A DNA stretch of 64,000 bases. Source: Amylostereum areolatum (Eukaryota; Basidiomycota; Agaricomycetes; Russulales; Stereaceae). The position numbers were made by a program, and so were the translations under genes. The notes under the pieces are model-generated. The model was not told the origin of the DNA and ran no database searches. It saw nothing but the letters and a program-made list of their open reading frames with translations. Shown one piece after another: positions 22,011 to 34,633 of this stretch (position 1 is its first letter; each line of letters starts with the position of its first letter). The stretch covers positions 310,001 through 374,000 of the forward strand of contig SAXG01000026.1 in the NCBI GenBank assembly GCA_012932865.1, written 5' to 3'.

Positions 22011-22530
22011 CCCTCTCGTCTGCACACTCCTGATACCCCACCTCTTCCAGGCTCGCTTGTTACGACACTATCCTTTGCTTCAGTTTCGTTTCAGTCGGAC
22101 GGGCATTTATGAAACACGCGTCTCGTCCAGAGTGTTACAGATGTCGAATATATATCGGTGACCTGGTTATAGGTGGTATAAGTCTCGGGTTCGGGATGCT
22201 TTTCGACATTATATGTAGGACCATTCGCACTCATGTATTACAGCGAACATGACACCCCCTTTCCCATCCAGTGCGTTCCAACTCTACTAGTGACACTGCC
22301 ATCGCCAACTCTGAAGACTTTGGTCTAGCCCCTCGTTGTATGGACCCCGGGTCGTGCCAGCGTCGCCGTCACTGCGTAAGTATAACCCCTCGGAGAACGC
22401 TTATCAGCTTATTTCAAGTTCGTGTCTCCCGCCCCTCATTCAAAAAATGGCGCCGATAGCACCAGGATAATGCTCTACAGATCTCCTAAGTAAGAATGAT
22501 ACAATCGTCTAATTATACACTTCGGATCTT

Positions 22531-23810
22531 TCAAGCAGCTTGCGCGACGGGCTTAACCGCATCGGCGAACGGGTAGTCAATGTATCCCTTTGCGCCGCCA
22601 GAGTAGAATGTGGTAAAGTCGGGCACATTCACCGCAACCTTGTTTCTAATCCGCGTCACCAAGTCGGGCTGTATACGATAAGCAATCAACACACATGCCG
22701 AGGTCGAGCGGTTCGAAAGGCGCGCACCGTCGAAAGGAAATACCTCCCGAACCCGATCAAAGCGCCGTCGTTGGCCTCCGCCTTCGCCAACGCCGTCTCA
22801 GGCTCGAAGCCAGCGGCATAGACGAGAGGGCGCGGTGCCCAGATATCGGCGATGAACTTGTTCGACTGTTCCGCGCTGATGAAGTGCTTGTCCTCCTCGA
22901 GCGGGGGCTCGACGACGTGCAGGAAGGCGAGGTCCGGGTGAGCGGCGCGGATACGGTTCACGTATTCTCGGAAGGTTGGAACGGGGTCCTCCATGCCCAT
23001 ACCTGAACAGAGCCGTCAAGCACGCCATTTGACACCAAACATGACCCAGAAAACGTATTTACCGCCGTACGTCGACCACGGACTCAGACGAATCGCCGTC
23101 CTTTCCGCGCCGACAGCCTTCACGACCGCATCCAGGACCTCCAGCGGGAGCTTGATCCTGTTCTCGATGCTGCCCCCGTACTCATCTGTGCGGTTGTTCG
23201 TGATGTCCTGGAGGAACTGGTCGAGCAAGTAGCCGTTCGCGCCGTGGATCTCAACGCCGTCAAACCCAGCCTTGATCGCGTTCTGAGCCGCCGTCGCGAA
23301 GAGCTCGGGGTACTCCTTGATCTCCGCGATCGTGAGCGGGCGCGGCTTGGGGGCGTCGGGTGCCGTAGGGACGTCGCCAGCGCTGACATAGTCGAAGCCG
23401 CCCTTAGCAAGGACAGCGGGGGAGTTCTGGCGGCCGAGTGCCCAAAGCTGACAATAGATGAAAGATTTGTTGGAGTGCACAACGTTCGTGATCTATCGTC
23501 TTTCGTTAGATCGGAACAAATCGTCGAGGCAGGATACACGACCGACTTTCTTCCATGCTGCAATCTGGGCTTCGCTCCAGATGCCGGGGGCGTTGGGCTG
23601 TCCAGCTTCACGCGGTGCGATGAATGTCGCTTCCGTGATGAGGAGCGTGCCAGGTGCGGAAGAGCGTTGAGCGTAGTACTCGACGCCCAATGCGGTATGC
23701 GCGTGCTCGGAGTCGGCGCGGTAGCGGGTGAGGGGGCACAACACCACACGGTGTTGTAGGTCCACCGTCCCAACGCGGAGGGGCTGGAAGAGTTTTGGGA
23801 GAGCAGCCAT
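22531..23810 (-). CDS. Old Yellow Enzyme-family FMN-dependent ene-reductase (NADPH dehydrogenase)
   Basis: Reduces activated C=C bonds with NAD(P)H through FMN. Four exons (23810-23547, 23492-23063, 23002-22728, 22668-22531) join in frame to 368 residues, a normal OYE length. Motifs seen are PLTRYRA near the N-terminus (the FMN-binding Pro-Leu-Thr), QLWALGRQNSP, and the substrate-binding VEIHGANGYLLDQF with His, Asn and Tyr in place. Also seen are [11 protein letters not shown], the FIADIWAPRPLVYAAGF barrel strand, GALIGFGRYFLSTPDL (phosphate-binding) and YIDYPFADA at the end. No signal peptide is present, so it is probably cytosolic. A second, broken OYE lies at 59.7 kb. Confidence 0.9.
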
Positions 23811-24345
23811 GGTGAAAGAAAGGTCGATGTTTGGAATGGAGTGAGGGGTTGTGACTAGTGACTGGTTGTGTCCTGCGATCGAGCAGTATTTATCTATGCT
23901 CGCGTCGTGAATGGAACGGTGCATTGGTAAGTTCCACTGATGGGGTGTAATACGGTATTAGTCGGTTAAAACATCCACTTCCGCAAGAAGCAGGATTTTC
24001 TTGCAGTCTCATTGTTCGCAAGAGGTACGCGATGCGAAAGAAGAAGGTGGACAATGTGGAGAGTGGATCATCTTCACTCTGCTACGTATGACTGGAAACG
24101 TCAGAGTCGTTTTTGGCCCTTTGGGCCATTTTTTTAATGACAGAGTCGACGCTCAGTTGGACGCCGAGAATATACTACATACTAAGATTGATCGATTCAT
24201 CCCCGGGTCTGCCACATAGGTCAAGAACCCTCGGTGACTCTGTTCCGGCGCTCCGAACTGCACTTGGTAAGTAATATGCTTTCAGATTCATCGATCATCA
24301 GTCAGCGTACGCAGACTTTGGACTTGGGATCACAATGTAAGTACT
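23811..24345. other. Intergenic region upstream of the OYE gene
   Basis: Holds the presumed OYE promoter. The only visible structure is an inverted repeat TTGGCCCTTTGGGCCA near 24112-24128 followed by a T run. No gene was recognised. Confidence 0.35.
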
Positions 24346-26509
24346 TCAGTGGCCTACTAGATCATTCGCAACGACTTTGCCATCACATACAGGAACCCGA
24401 CCAACCGCGGTGTGAGCTCCAAATATGACCCCAGCCGCCGCCTCCAATGCCTTCGCTGTGAACTCGAACGTCGCGATCCAAGGAAACGTCAGCAACAGAT
24501 CTCCTGCCTTCAGAGAGAGCATGTCGTATGGCGCACAGCTCGCGATACCGACCATATTCGCTACCCCCTCCTTCTCCGCGCGTAGCCTTTGCACTTCTCG
24601 CAGACGATCCAGTTGCCATGCCGCACGATCGGCATTGCGAGTAGCACATATGACTCCGTCCGCTTTTCGCACCCATGCTTCTGCTTCGACATCGAGCGGC
24701 GCATCCGGTGCGTACACGACGTGGTGAACGTCTGCGGCGAAAGAGCGCAGAGTGTGCGCCAACGCAAGGTACGACGGGCCTGCAGTGTTCCTCAGCTTTC
24801 CATCCTTGGTCCGAAGGACTCCGTCGGCGTCGTCCACGGCCAGGTTGATCGATTCGGGAACGGGAGAAAGGATGAGAATGCTCCCGCCGTTCTTGAATGG
24901 CAAGATATATTTTGGGTCTTGGATGAGAGCCGTGGACGCCGCGTACGCCGCTGCACTCAAAGAGAGGTTCATCTCCTTCAACTGATCCCACTCCTCCTTG
25001 GGGAACGGGAAGCCAATTGCCTGATCCCAAGTGCCCGCGAAGCGTTCTTTGAGCGCGGCGATGCGCCGCCCACTGACTGCCAGCTCCTCTAGATCGAGAT
25101 CGCCGTTCTGCACGGCAGCCCAAGCAGCTTCTACAGAGCCGACGTGCCAGTCGTGCGTGTGGCACACCATTACGATGTCGGCACCTGCCCTGAGGGCGTC
25201 CACCGACCCCTTAGGCACACTTCCCTCCCGAGCAGCAACGGCTGCCATCTCAAGACAGTCCGTCACGATCACCCCCTCGTACTTGAGCTCCTCACGAAGC
25301 AAGCCGTACGTCGCAGAACGTGAGAGCGACGCGGGCGTATCGTCCCCGGTTACGGCTGGCAGCGCGATGTGTCCCGTCATAATGGTAGCGGATTGGGTGG
25401 CCACGGCGCGGAAGGGCACCAGCTCGGTGACGCGGAGGTCGTCGAGGCTCTTTGGGATGACAGGAAGGGCAAGGTGAGAGTCGACGTGGGTGTCACCGTG
25501 CCCCGGGAAATGCTTCGGCGATGGGGCGACGCCAGCAGAGGTCAACCCACGGGCGGCCGCAACCACATATTCACCGACTTTGTGCGGATCTAGTAAAAAT
25601 GGCCGTTATTGTGGCCAATGGTTTATGGGAGCTACAGACTTACCATCACCGAAAGACCGAACACCTACGCGAACAAATCAGGTAAGTCAGGTGCGTGTGG
25701 ACCATACAAGGAGGTTACGCACCGATAACTGGGTTCCGAGAGTCACTGTTTACGTCCGCGACGGGGCTGTAAGCCCAATTTATACCCGCCATTTTCAATT
25801 CGCGTGCTGAGGCGGCATAGACCTTCTCTGCTAGTTCTGGGGACTGTGTTGCAGCCAGGGCCATAGCACCAGGGCTGCAGGAGAGCGTGACAGAAATCCT
25901 TCATACGAAAGACGCAACAACGCACAACTGGGTTCCAGAGTCGTCGTTCGTTGCATGGCTAAACGCTGACACTAGTCCTGTGTACACCATTCAGTAAAAT
26001 GGTTTCTATCTTTCGATGCAAACATCCGCCCAAGATCAGTAGTGGTCAAGGCCAACATGCAACACATCGAGCTGTCCAGTATAAAAGCACCTACCGTTTT
26101 CTTGATCGGTGCCAATCATGAGCGGACGATCATGGCCAGCATGCTTGGCAATATGTTGCAGCTTCTGGGCGATGCCGTGAACTTGAGGAGCATCTATATA
26201 CTTAGACCCGTTAAGAAAACCCTGATCAGCATGCCAGCTTTGTAGACGCGCTTTGAACATTTCGCTTCATGAAGATGACATTGCTAGGGTGGGAGAAAGT
26301 CGAACAAGCATAGATCAAGATGTGCTATACACGTACCCTAAGTAGTATTTACGGATGAGGAGTTCGATTTCTGGGCTGACTTCATGACCATGGAAGCCGA
26401 ACACAAAGTGCTATGGTATCGGGACGACGTGAGCTCGTCCCTGAAACGCAGTAGATCTCACGCCTACCTGACCGACTTCGCGTTTGTGTTCTTCAGAAAG
26501 CTCCTTCAT
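24346..26509 (-). CDS. GH3 beta-N-acetylglucosaminidase (NagZ type)
   Basis: Intracellular-type family-3 hexosaminidase. Exons run down from MKELSEEHKREVGQ at 26509-26468, then 26410-26337 (HFVFGFHGHEVSPE), 26283-26248 (NVIFMKRNVQS), 26193-26095 (RPLMIGTDQENG), 25971-25926, 25874-25733 (INWAYSPVADVNSDSRNP), 25674-25644 (GVRSFGD) and 25589-24346. The large last exon has SPKHFPGHGDTHVDSH, whose D-S-H matches the NagZ acid/base dyad, and GVIVTDCLEM with the nucleophile Asp. A C-terminal domain follows and ends near GAHTAVGRVP. A GTATGT right after GRVP could be a last intron, so the final 17 residues are doubtful. The joint at 26248/26193 is off by one base. No signal peptide was seen. Chitin-fragment or glycan turnover is the likely role. 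Confidence 0.82.
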
Positions 26510-26768
26510 GTTATAAGGAGCTGAAGAAAGTAGTGAAAGCTAAGGGTGGTGTGGTCAGGGCCCGGGGTGGTCACTGGTTCTGTGGACCGATGTCGATAAG
26601 CGTGAGAGAATTTTGCGCGGGCGTTCACGTGACCACGCGCGCTTTGGTCAATTGAAATGAGTGTACTGCGCGCCTGGGCTGCGGCCGACGAATCCTTTAT
26701 CATCGCGCCCTGGCCAATAAGTATATCAACGGCGAGTCCTCCATTTGCTTGTTCTTGGACATCGAGCC
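26510..26768. promoter_or_regulatory. Bidirectional promoter, GH3 gene and secreted-protein gene
   Basis: Only 259 bp separate the two divergent start codons (26509 minus, 26769 plus). No TATA box is evident. A GGCCAAT-like ATTGGCC box occurs at about 26709. Confidence 0.4.
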
Positions 26769-28615
26769 ATGAGACTTGCAGGCGTGCTGGCTGTAGCGAC
26801 CTTCCAGGCAGTCGCGTTTGCTTCTCAGGCCTCTTTCCGTGTGCCAGACCTCGAGCCCAAGTTTTGGGATGCCCCACCTCACCCCGACGCAACAGGAAAC
26901 CTGATATTCAACTCCGTCAGCTCTTTGCTTCAGAGATGGCCCAATTCTCTTCATAGAAATGGTGTGTTCGCATTGGATGCCCGTTGAGTGCCATTCACAC
27001 CCTCGTCGATTGGCAGGTCACACCATCGTCCCTGCGACCATCCCTGCGGGCACGCTCCTATACCATGGCCGCACCAATGATTCCATCCCAACCATACCTG
27101 AATGGCTCGCATTTGACTTTGAGCATTCCTATATCTTCTGTCGTGCCTCTTGCTACGTCCTCTCCGCCGTCGCCACGCGGGACCTTCGCTTGGCCTATTT
27201 CGATGGCATGAGCGCCGCGAACCTGTTCGACGGCAGCTTCGACACGCAAGATGTCGTCCTGTGGGGTGAGCCGCGGCCGGATAAGGTGTGGGATGAGAAG
27301 AGACGAATCCAGAGTTTGTGCGAGTGGGGGCGTCCGTACGGCCTGGATGGGTTCATTCGCATGGAGCTCCATTTGTGAGTGATCCCTGTCACTTCCCAGG
27401 ATGCATCTCTCCTGATATAAATCGCATGTTTGTAGCGAAGTCATGTACTGTGACTTTTCCGACGGGCTGGAGATCATATCGCGGTCCAACCTCCTTCCCA
27501 AAGGCGCGGGCACCGTCTGGTTTCCTCCACCTCGCGACTTTCCCGAACGTCCCGGAGGACCCACACCTCGCGAACCTGACCAACGACCACCCCACACAGG
27601 ACCCGGTGGACCCGGCGGAGGAAGGCCTCCACGCAAGGGACCATATAACTTCCCTCCTCCCTGGAGGGACCAGCCGTCTGAGCCTCCCGTCGGCTGGAAG
27701 GGAAGCCTCCCCGGATCGACGGTATTCATGGAGGCCAAGATCGCGGGCTCGTGGCACGACCATGCGCCGGGAGAGACGCGGGTCCATGTTGACTATTCCG
27801 GGCTCGTCACATTCTACCATCCATCCTTGCAAAGCCTCGTCGACGCGCGCCGGGGGCTTCCTCGTATTGGTCACCGACTGACAAATATATCCCGCGCTGA
27901 TGTTTCTACCGTCATGGAGGAGCTGGACGACGTGTTCAAAAGAGTGGGGAAACAGGGTAGCGGTGTCGATTGGCGTAGCGTTACTCGCGTGGTGATGGAT
28001 CGGTACGCTCAGCGACTCGAGTTCCTCAAGTACACCCTCGAGACCTTTGCCTTTCCCAATGCGACCGCCCAAGCAGCCTCTATCCGCGCACAGCTCCTCA
28101 CGATGCTCACACCCTACATGACCACAGTGGATGTCCCAAATTCCGACATCATTCCCTCCGCGAACACGTCCTGGGCGGCCCCCATCGCGGAACGCTGTGC
28201 CCGCTCTCACACCTCGCATATTCTACCTGAGACCTTGACGCGACAGGAACGACTCATCCGGGGGGCGGTGGAGGATACACAGCACGAGATCTGTCGGCGG
28301 CTGTCTCTCATGTGGACCGATGCCTTCGATATCGAAGAGGCGAAATCGCACCGCGTCGACCAGGCGATCTCGGGCTGGAAGATGCACGTTCGGGAGCTCA
28401 TGGCCTGGCTGAATTGGTCCGTTTGGGTCAAGTGCGACCCCATGTGCGGGCCCGATGTAAGCCTCGTATTTTCCACCTGACAAATCTTTTGTTCTGACGG
28501 TGTTTTCCAGGAGATGTGCACCCTCCCCGTCTTCCCATTCAATTCTGATGAGGACGCTCGCGAGCCAACCCCACGTTGTAGAAGCCGTTTGATGCCGTAC
28601 GAACTCAGGACGTGA
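26769..28615 (+). CDS. Conserved fungal secreted protein of unknown function
   Basis: Four exons (26769-26961, 27017-27374, 27436-28456, 28511-28615) join in frame to about 560 residues. An N-terminal signal peptide is clear (MRLAGVLAVATFQAVAFASQ). The body has features typical of a basidiomycete family I recognise but cannot name: IPAGTLLYHGRTNDS, WLAFDFEHSYIFCR, then DTQDVVLWGE, LCEWGRPYGLDGFIRME, and EVMYCDFSDGLEII. A Pro/Gly-rich insert (27540-27700) precedes the second block, with AGSWHDHAPGETRVHVDYSG and LVDARRGLPRIGHRL. The cysteine-bearing end (KCDPMCGPDEMCTLP) follows. The start at 26769 is preferred over an in-frame ATG 24 bases upstream because it gives a better signal peptide. It is probably extracellular. 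No catalytic motif was recognised. Confidence 0.72.
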
Positions 28616-28810
28616 GACCTGAGGATTTGGGGGGGCTGAAACGACTGGTTTTCAGAGCTCTCAGCTCTGTAAGTATGTAGGTCTTACAAAGGGTGTTACG
28701 GTATATTATTGGGGTCAAAATGCATAGATTAGACTGTTTGCGTTGAAAATACCATACACATGGATGCTACACAAAAACAAGAATGGTCCGACCTCTTCGC
28801 CTATGGAAGC

Positions 28811-29997
28811 TCACTTTCCAGGAGCGACGTAGTCCTTGCTGAGATCGATGTGTCCCTTCAAGTGGGTGTTCGTAATCCGAGACTGGCGCTGGCGAGGCCC
28901 GGATTTCTTCCCCTTCCTCTTACCCGTGGGCGCCTTGACCGCGGGAGCGTCCGCTGCCGTCGCTTGCAAGCCCTCTGCAGCGCTCGTGAAGCAGTTATGA
29001 TCCAGAGATAATCCAAGCTGGACCCACCGGATTCCAGCTGCCTGAGGAGGTCGACGTCGTTAGGAACCTTCAGTCGGTGCCACAACTCGTTAAACTCTGG
29101 ACATGCGGGTCAGCCTGGCAGAATCTGCGAATGAAAGAAATAAGACATACCCTTTTCCACGCTCAGACCCGACCCGTTGCCACCTTCTACCGCGGCAAAC
29201 TCATCCGGGGTAGCTTTCACCTCGTTCCAGAAAACCATGCGCATCTGTCCATCCTTCAACGTCCGCGTAACAAAGATCTCACCCTCTTTCTCCAATTCTT
29301 CAATCGCCGTCGGAGCCTCCCTCCATGATTCCTTCAATGCTCGGACGGACAATCCTCCGCCACGGCGCGTGGCGCGCTGAATCTCGGTGAGTAGTGCCGC
29401 TTTGTTTCGAACGTTATAGTCGTGCTATGGAAGCGTAAAGATGTATATAAAGGGGAGGAGAGGGTTACACGCACGCGGTAGGAGTAGAGGTTGGTCTTCG
29501 GATCAAATTCTACGCGATCATGAGCCTTGAACTTCTCAAGGAGGACTTGATCCGTTTCCAAGGGTGTACTGGTCACAATTGCGATGTCTTGCAGACGCGC
29601 AGGACCATTCACGGACTAGGCTTTTTTAGTATATACAGACCAGTAAGAGAAGTAGACACACCTTGAGATGCGTGACGGCATAAACGAGCTGGGTGTTGAC
29701 GTTGACGCCAGTGCCGGTATCCGCAGGTTGCGAGTAGACGATATCTGGGGCAGGTGAGTGCTTCGAGACAAGCTACCGGCAGAAAGAAGACGTGCTCGTC
29801 TTTGGACGCTTCTTCTTCTTTCCTTGGTCCCCGTCGGCAGGTGGAATTGCAGCGGTCGGGGTCGCGGCGGGAAGGGGGGTGGCGCTTGGACCGGGCGCGG
29901 CTTTGGAGGAGGACGCGTTGCTGGAATGCCATGTGCGCGTATCGGCACCGCTCAGGGTGTTTTTGAAGGCGGCGGCATCGCGAGCGAGGCTGGCCAT
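28811..29997 (-). CDS. TFA2: Transcription initiation factor TFIIE subunit beta
   Basis: General RNA polymerase II factor that pairs with TFIIE-alpha and recruits TFIIH. The product starts MASLARDAAAFKNTLSG at 29997 with a Ser/Ala/Pro-rich leader and a lysine run (GKKKKRP). The first winged helix is IVYSQPADTGTGVNVNTQLV through GPARLQDIAIVTSTP. The second includes VRNKAALLTEIQRATRRGG, LSVRALKESWREAP and IFVTRTLKDGQMRMVFWNE. Then come EFNELWHRLKVPNDVDLL and a basic C-terminus (GKRKGKKSGPRQRQSRI, ending DLSKDYVAPGK). At least five introns are placed by clean GT-AG joints. The first one, just after the lysine run, has more than one possible donor. The stop is at 28811. Confidence 0.88.
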
Positions 29998-30195
29998 AGC
30001 GACGCTGAGGGAAAGGAAGAAGGATAAAGCAGAGAGCGTTCAGCAAAGGCGTCAAGAACTTCAATGGAAATGCGATGCAACAGGGCGTGGGAACTCGTGG
30101 GGGAAACGTTGATTTGGGACATTTGAGTGTCCTGTCCCATCCCGCCTCCTCCCTCCATCCCCACCCTCGTCGTCCGCCGTCTCGCCACGACGGCG
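29998..30195. promoter_or_regulatory. Bidirectional promoter, TFIIE-beta and PAN3
   Basis: 198 bp between divergent start codons, pyrimidine-rich on the PAN3 side (30135-30180). No TATA box was seen. Confidence 0.4.
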
Positions 30196-33042
30196 ATGGC
30201 CTTCTTCTCCAGGCCCGCCAGCGCGAATGCCGCCATTAAGATCGTCGCGCCCACCACCCAGGCTGACGACGCTCCAAAGGCATCCAAGAGACTAGGTACG
30301 ATCCTCCGTACTTCCCGAATTCACAGTTCTCACCATGGACGTCCAGAGTCTACCCGGCGCGAATGCCGCAATATTCATATATTCGGGTGCGATATCTCTC
30401 TCTCGGCGGACGTGGGCCGTCGCGGCATGGCTGACTTTGTCGATCGTTCTCACCCTCCATGCCCACGATCATCCATCGTCTTCGCGGACTTCATATCCAC
30501 GGCGTTGGTTTTTGCAACACCTCGAACTATTGACCGGCCTTCTGTCATGCACTCCGATAAATCTCCGCTCCAAAAAGGTCATGCAAGTATGAAAATAAGG
30601 GTTGCATCTATAACCATCCTGGGGTGAGTAACTCTCCATCCGATCTAAGCATCTCGTCACTCACGCTCATTCCTGACGTTTTTTCAGCGTCCTACTACAC
30701 CTCCCCCCAATCCTGCGTGAGTGGCGTCGTATTCTAGATCGTCCATTTCTGACAATACCGTTAGCGCTCAACCCGAGACCCCGCAATCAGGAAGGCTTTC
30801 TCAAGCCGTGAATGCGCCGGTGTTTGTCCCCAAGTCTGGTTCTATTCCTCCGACCTCACCGACACCGTCCCGTGCACAAGCACAGACACCCCTGACAGCG
30901 TATGCCCTTCCGTCGATTGTCCGATCTCGAGGCTGACTCCGCGCAGAAGCTCCGACTCTCCTCCGCATACGGTATACGATGAAAACGATTACGGCGCTAA
31001 CTATTTCTATCATACCCCCGATGACGAAGGCGCTTACTTGGACCATACGATGGCCCATATGCAAGGTGTAAGCAGCTCAGTTTGAGCTTGCCAGCGTACT
31101 CAGCGTCTGATTGTCCTATCATAAGCTCGATCTGAACGGATATGATATACACGATCCTCACTACGACGGCCTTCAAGATTACTACCCGAGCCAGCCCACA
31201 TTCATTCGCCAGCCTGTATGCAGCACCCTGTCACTCTCCGCGTTTCCTGACACCCTTGCCAGCTCAATTATCACTTGTACACCCTCCCTCCACCTTCCCC
31301 TCCTCCCTCGCACTTCATTTCTTCCACCCTCCGGACTGACCTCCAACTTCGTTCGGAGACCTTGCGGACGGCCCCCGCACCAGGCTTGAACCTTCCTGAG
31401 GAGCTGCAAGGTTACCACTCACTCGTCCCGCTCGAGCCGACCGCCGGTGACCGCCGTAAATTCGGAAATTGGTACAACACCGTCTATCGCGCCACCGGAA
31501 AGGACGGTCGTGGCTACGTTTTGCGTAGGGTCGAGAGTAAGCTAGACTAGCATTCGCTGCGCACGAGCTTTACACCTAACGGATGCATTTCAGGCTTCAG
31601 ACTCATGCAACCAGCCGCGTTCGGGCCTATCGAGCAATGGTCACATATTCAGAATCCCAATATCGCGGCAGTGCACGAAGCGTTCACCACGCGTGCTTTT
31701 GGCGACCACTGTAGGCAATCTACTTGTGCAACGAATTACGGCTGAGCAGCGCATATAGCGATCGTTGTTGTGTATACGTACTATCCTAACGCGGTCACGC
31801 TCTTCGACGCGCATATTAAGACCAAGGCTCCCTCGTTCCAGAACGGGCGTCTCCAGGCGGGCCCGCAAATTGTCCCCGAGCGCACAATCTGGAGCTATGT
31901 CATCCAAATCGCTGGTGCTATCAAGGCTGTACACGACCAAGGGCTCGCTATCCGCATGATCGACGTCACAAAGGTGCTCCTCACGGGCAAGAATAGGTAA
32001 ACCTTTCTCAAAAATTATATATATTCAATGTGCTAATAATTTGTGGCAGGATACGGATATCATCGTGCGGGATTGCTGATGTTCTGACATACAACCCTGC
32101 GCTCACGTCGAGCACAACTTCCGCGAACGGTACACCGACGGCATCTCCGGTCATGGCGGCGTTGCAGCAGGAGGACCTTGCTATGTTCGGAAAGCTCATC
32201 TTCGCGCTGTGCTGTAACAACGTCGCGGCGGTCAGCAACATCTCCAAGTCGCTCGAAGTTATGACAAACCACTATAGCTCCGACCTCAAGAATGTGGCGC
32301 TGTTCTTGCTCAGCACCCAGCAGATCCATCCTCTGAAGGTTCGTTGATCGCTATCTCCTGCCATGCGCAATCACTTGGCCTGACGTTTCCCAGCACATCG
32401 GCCAGGTATTCGACATGATTGGCTCGCGGTTACTCACCGAACTAGATGACCTTCAAAAGTAAGAGATTTCTTCATGGCGGACCAGTTCTTCGTCTCATGA
32501 CTCCGTGCGTGTCTGCAGCGGTGTGGACCACCTCGAGGGCGAGCTCATGTCTGAGCTTGAGAACGCGCGTCTCGTTCGGCTGATGGCGAAATTCGGGTTC
32601 ATCAACGAGCGGCCAGAGTGAGCAGCCTATCGAACCCTACCATTATATGCGCCTGAGCTGTGGCATAGGTTCGCGCGGGACCCCCGCTGGTCGGAGACGG
32701 GTGATCGGTATATTATCAAACTTTTCCGGGACTACGTCTTCCACCAGGTCGACGAGCGGGGCAATCCCGTGATCAACCTGTCGCACGTTTTGACTTGTTT
32801 GAACAAGGTGTGTCCCGGCGTGCTTCCTGGAGTCTGACGCTTGGGCTAAAACACGTGTAGCTCGATGCTGGCACGGACGAGCGCATCCTTTTGGTGTCGC
32901 GAGACGAGCAGAACGTTCTCGTCGTGAGCTACAAGGATATCAAGGCGTGCATCGAGTCTGCTTTAGCGTGGGTCCCGTCCCTATTTTTCCACTTTTTGGG
33001 TTTGCTGATGGGGCGACATGCAGCGAGCTCACTCGAAGATAG
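30196..33042 (+). CDS. PAN3: PAN3, regulatory subunit of the PAN2-PAN3 poly(A) nuclease
   Basis: Binds PAB1 and activates PAN2 for the first phase of mRNA deadenylation. The start [19 protein letters not shown] fits family N-termini. A CCCH zinc finger is split by an intron of about 185 bp: ECRNIHIFG ends near 30390, and [13 protein letters not shown] starts near 30581. The PABP-binding [12 protein letters not shown] lies at about 30805. The pseudokinase region runs from [18 protein letters not shown] through [34 protein letters not shown] and [11 protein letters not shown]. The C-terminal knob includes [38 protein letters not shown] and [19 protein letters not shown] tiny last exon encodes ELTRR before the TAG at 33042. 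Many introns of about 50-60 bp are clear. The frame of the joint before the zinc finger is uncertain by one base. Confidence 0.9.
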
Positions 33043-34633
33043 AGCAGGGCCTAAATCTTCGTGGCCTCAACATCGGACTCATCATTATCGTCTGTCGCTG
33101 TTTTGCTGTGTGTTTTCAATGTTGTTGTATTATGGCAGGGGACGAGGGGATACGAAAATAGGTAGAATCAGAAAAAGACTCCGTAAAATCGTAAAAATGC
33201 ATTGCTTTTGTCATATTGGGGGGTTGGTACCACAGTGAGTCCCTCTGAGTACCCGCTCTTGAAAGCATGGACGTTGTGGCTTGAAGCTGGAGGTTTCAAG
33301 TAAGTACTTCCAGGAATCAACCAGGGATGGGGTTAGGGTTACACTTACTCGTCACTCCTTCGGTCCTGAATACGACTCCACAGCAGTCGACTGTGATCCC
33401 ACGTCCATGTCCATCATGATGAACAGTGTGCATGTTCCACGCGCTGCTCGCGGCTTATTTAACCGAGTCACATCGATCCGCGCGAGGAGAAGGCAAGGAG
33501 AAGGCATCCAAGCACGAGCGTGGATCGGCTTCGTCCGGAGGCAGAGGCCGGTGTACGTGACTACAAAGCCGAGCCGATCTGGTGGACATGGTGTCTAACC
33601 GAGTACAGTACGGGTTCTGGTCTTTTCAATTGAATGGTCTGATAAAGTTTGAGGGGAGGAAGGCGGTGATTATTTGGGGGGTAGCTGTAAAGGGGACGTG
33701 AGCGATTTATGTCCTGGACAGGAGTCACTGGGCGCCGTGCAAAGGGATGGGCTGCGAGCGGCGGTCTGACTGGAACGCGTCTCACGGCTTTGGTACTGAG
33801 TATTGACAGGGTGGGAGAGCCGGCTGTGCGATTAGTGGGAGGGTTGTGCAGGGTAAGTTGCCGCCGCCGCACCGTTAATTCGGTGCTAAGCATAGCAAGC
33901 TTCAGAAGCCCGGGCCAGCTCGTCCGTGTCTCCCAGTCAGGCGAAGAGGAATACGACGAGGGTCACAGGTCGAACGAGAAAGGGCTGGCCAAGCCTCGCA
34001 CGCATGTCGAGTTTACGTCGGTAGCTGTAACGCCTATTATAACGGCAAGCGCAGGGGGGCGTGCCCGTGGGCCGTCGTCCATCATTGTTCGGGCGGTCAG
34101 AGTGGGATTTGTTCTGCATGGACTAGTATGTAAGAGTGCGGACTGGGGTCTCCGCCTGAACCCGGACGGGGAGACCGGGGCTATTGTTAAAAGGAGTTTC
34201 TGAGGCGCGGTGAGGACTCGGACGGTGGGTGGTCTTGAGGGCCTGACAGGAACAATTGCGGGGACTTGCAGCGTTAACGCCCCGATGGCCACCGCTCTTC
34301 AACCTTGAACACGATCCACCTTTGGAAGCGATCCTGAACAGCGCGAACATTGGAGCTGAGCGAGGCAGAAAGCGATCTACTTATCGGACAAGACCAGCGA
34401 AAATGGGTGAGAACATGGGAGATAGCTGGATATACAAGGGGTTACCAAATCCGGTATGTGCACTTCAGGGCTTTCCTTCGTTTCGGATTGGTTTCCCTCA
34501 CCGAGCGCGAGCGTTTCCCGGTTCCCCCCGCCAGCCACAACCTCCCTTTTCCTTCTTCCCGCTCACCGACTCAGGCGTTCTCCGCCACAGCGCTCAACGC
34601 GCCCCCACTCATCCTCCAAGGCTCTTTCATCTC
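33043..34633. other. Intergenic region, 1.6 kb, no gene recognised
   Basis: Read on both strands. Open frames here are short, basic and without domain signatures, and no consistent splice pattern was found. The last 200 bp before 34634 are pyrimidine-rich and probably form the leader of the nucleotidyltransferase gene. A non-coding transcript cannot be excluded. Confidence 0.4.

Noticed and set aside
22700..22725. GGTTCGAAAGG as a tRNA T-loop
   Set aside because: No matching acceptor, D or anticodon arms fit around it; it is the intron region of the OYE gene.
24100..24140. GGCCC/GGGCC hairpin plus T run as a rho-independent terminator
   Set aside because: The host is eukaryotic, and the hairpin is not at the end of a gene.
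33043..34633. Possible gene in the PAN3-polymerase spacer (several open frames of 100-160 codons on both strands)
   Set aside because: Compositions are basic and repetitive in Arg/Ser, frames overlap on both strands, and no splice pattern or recognisable domain was found.
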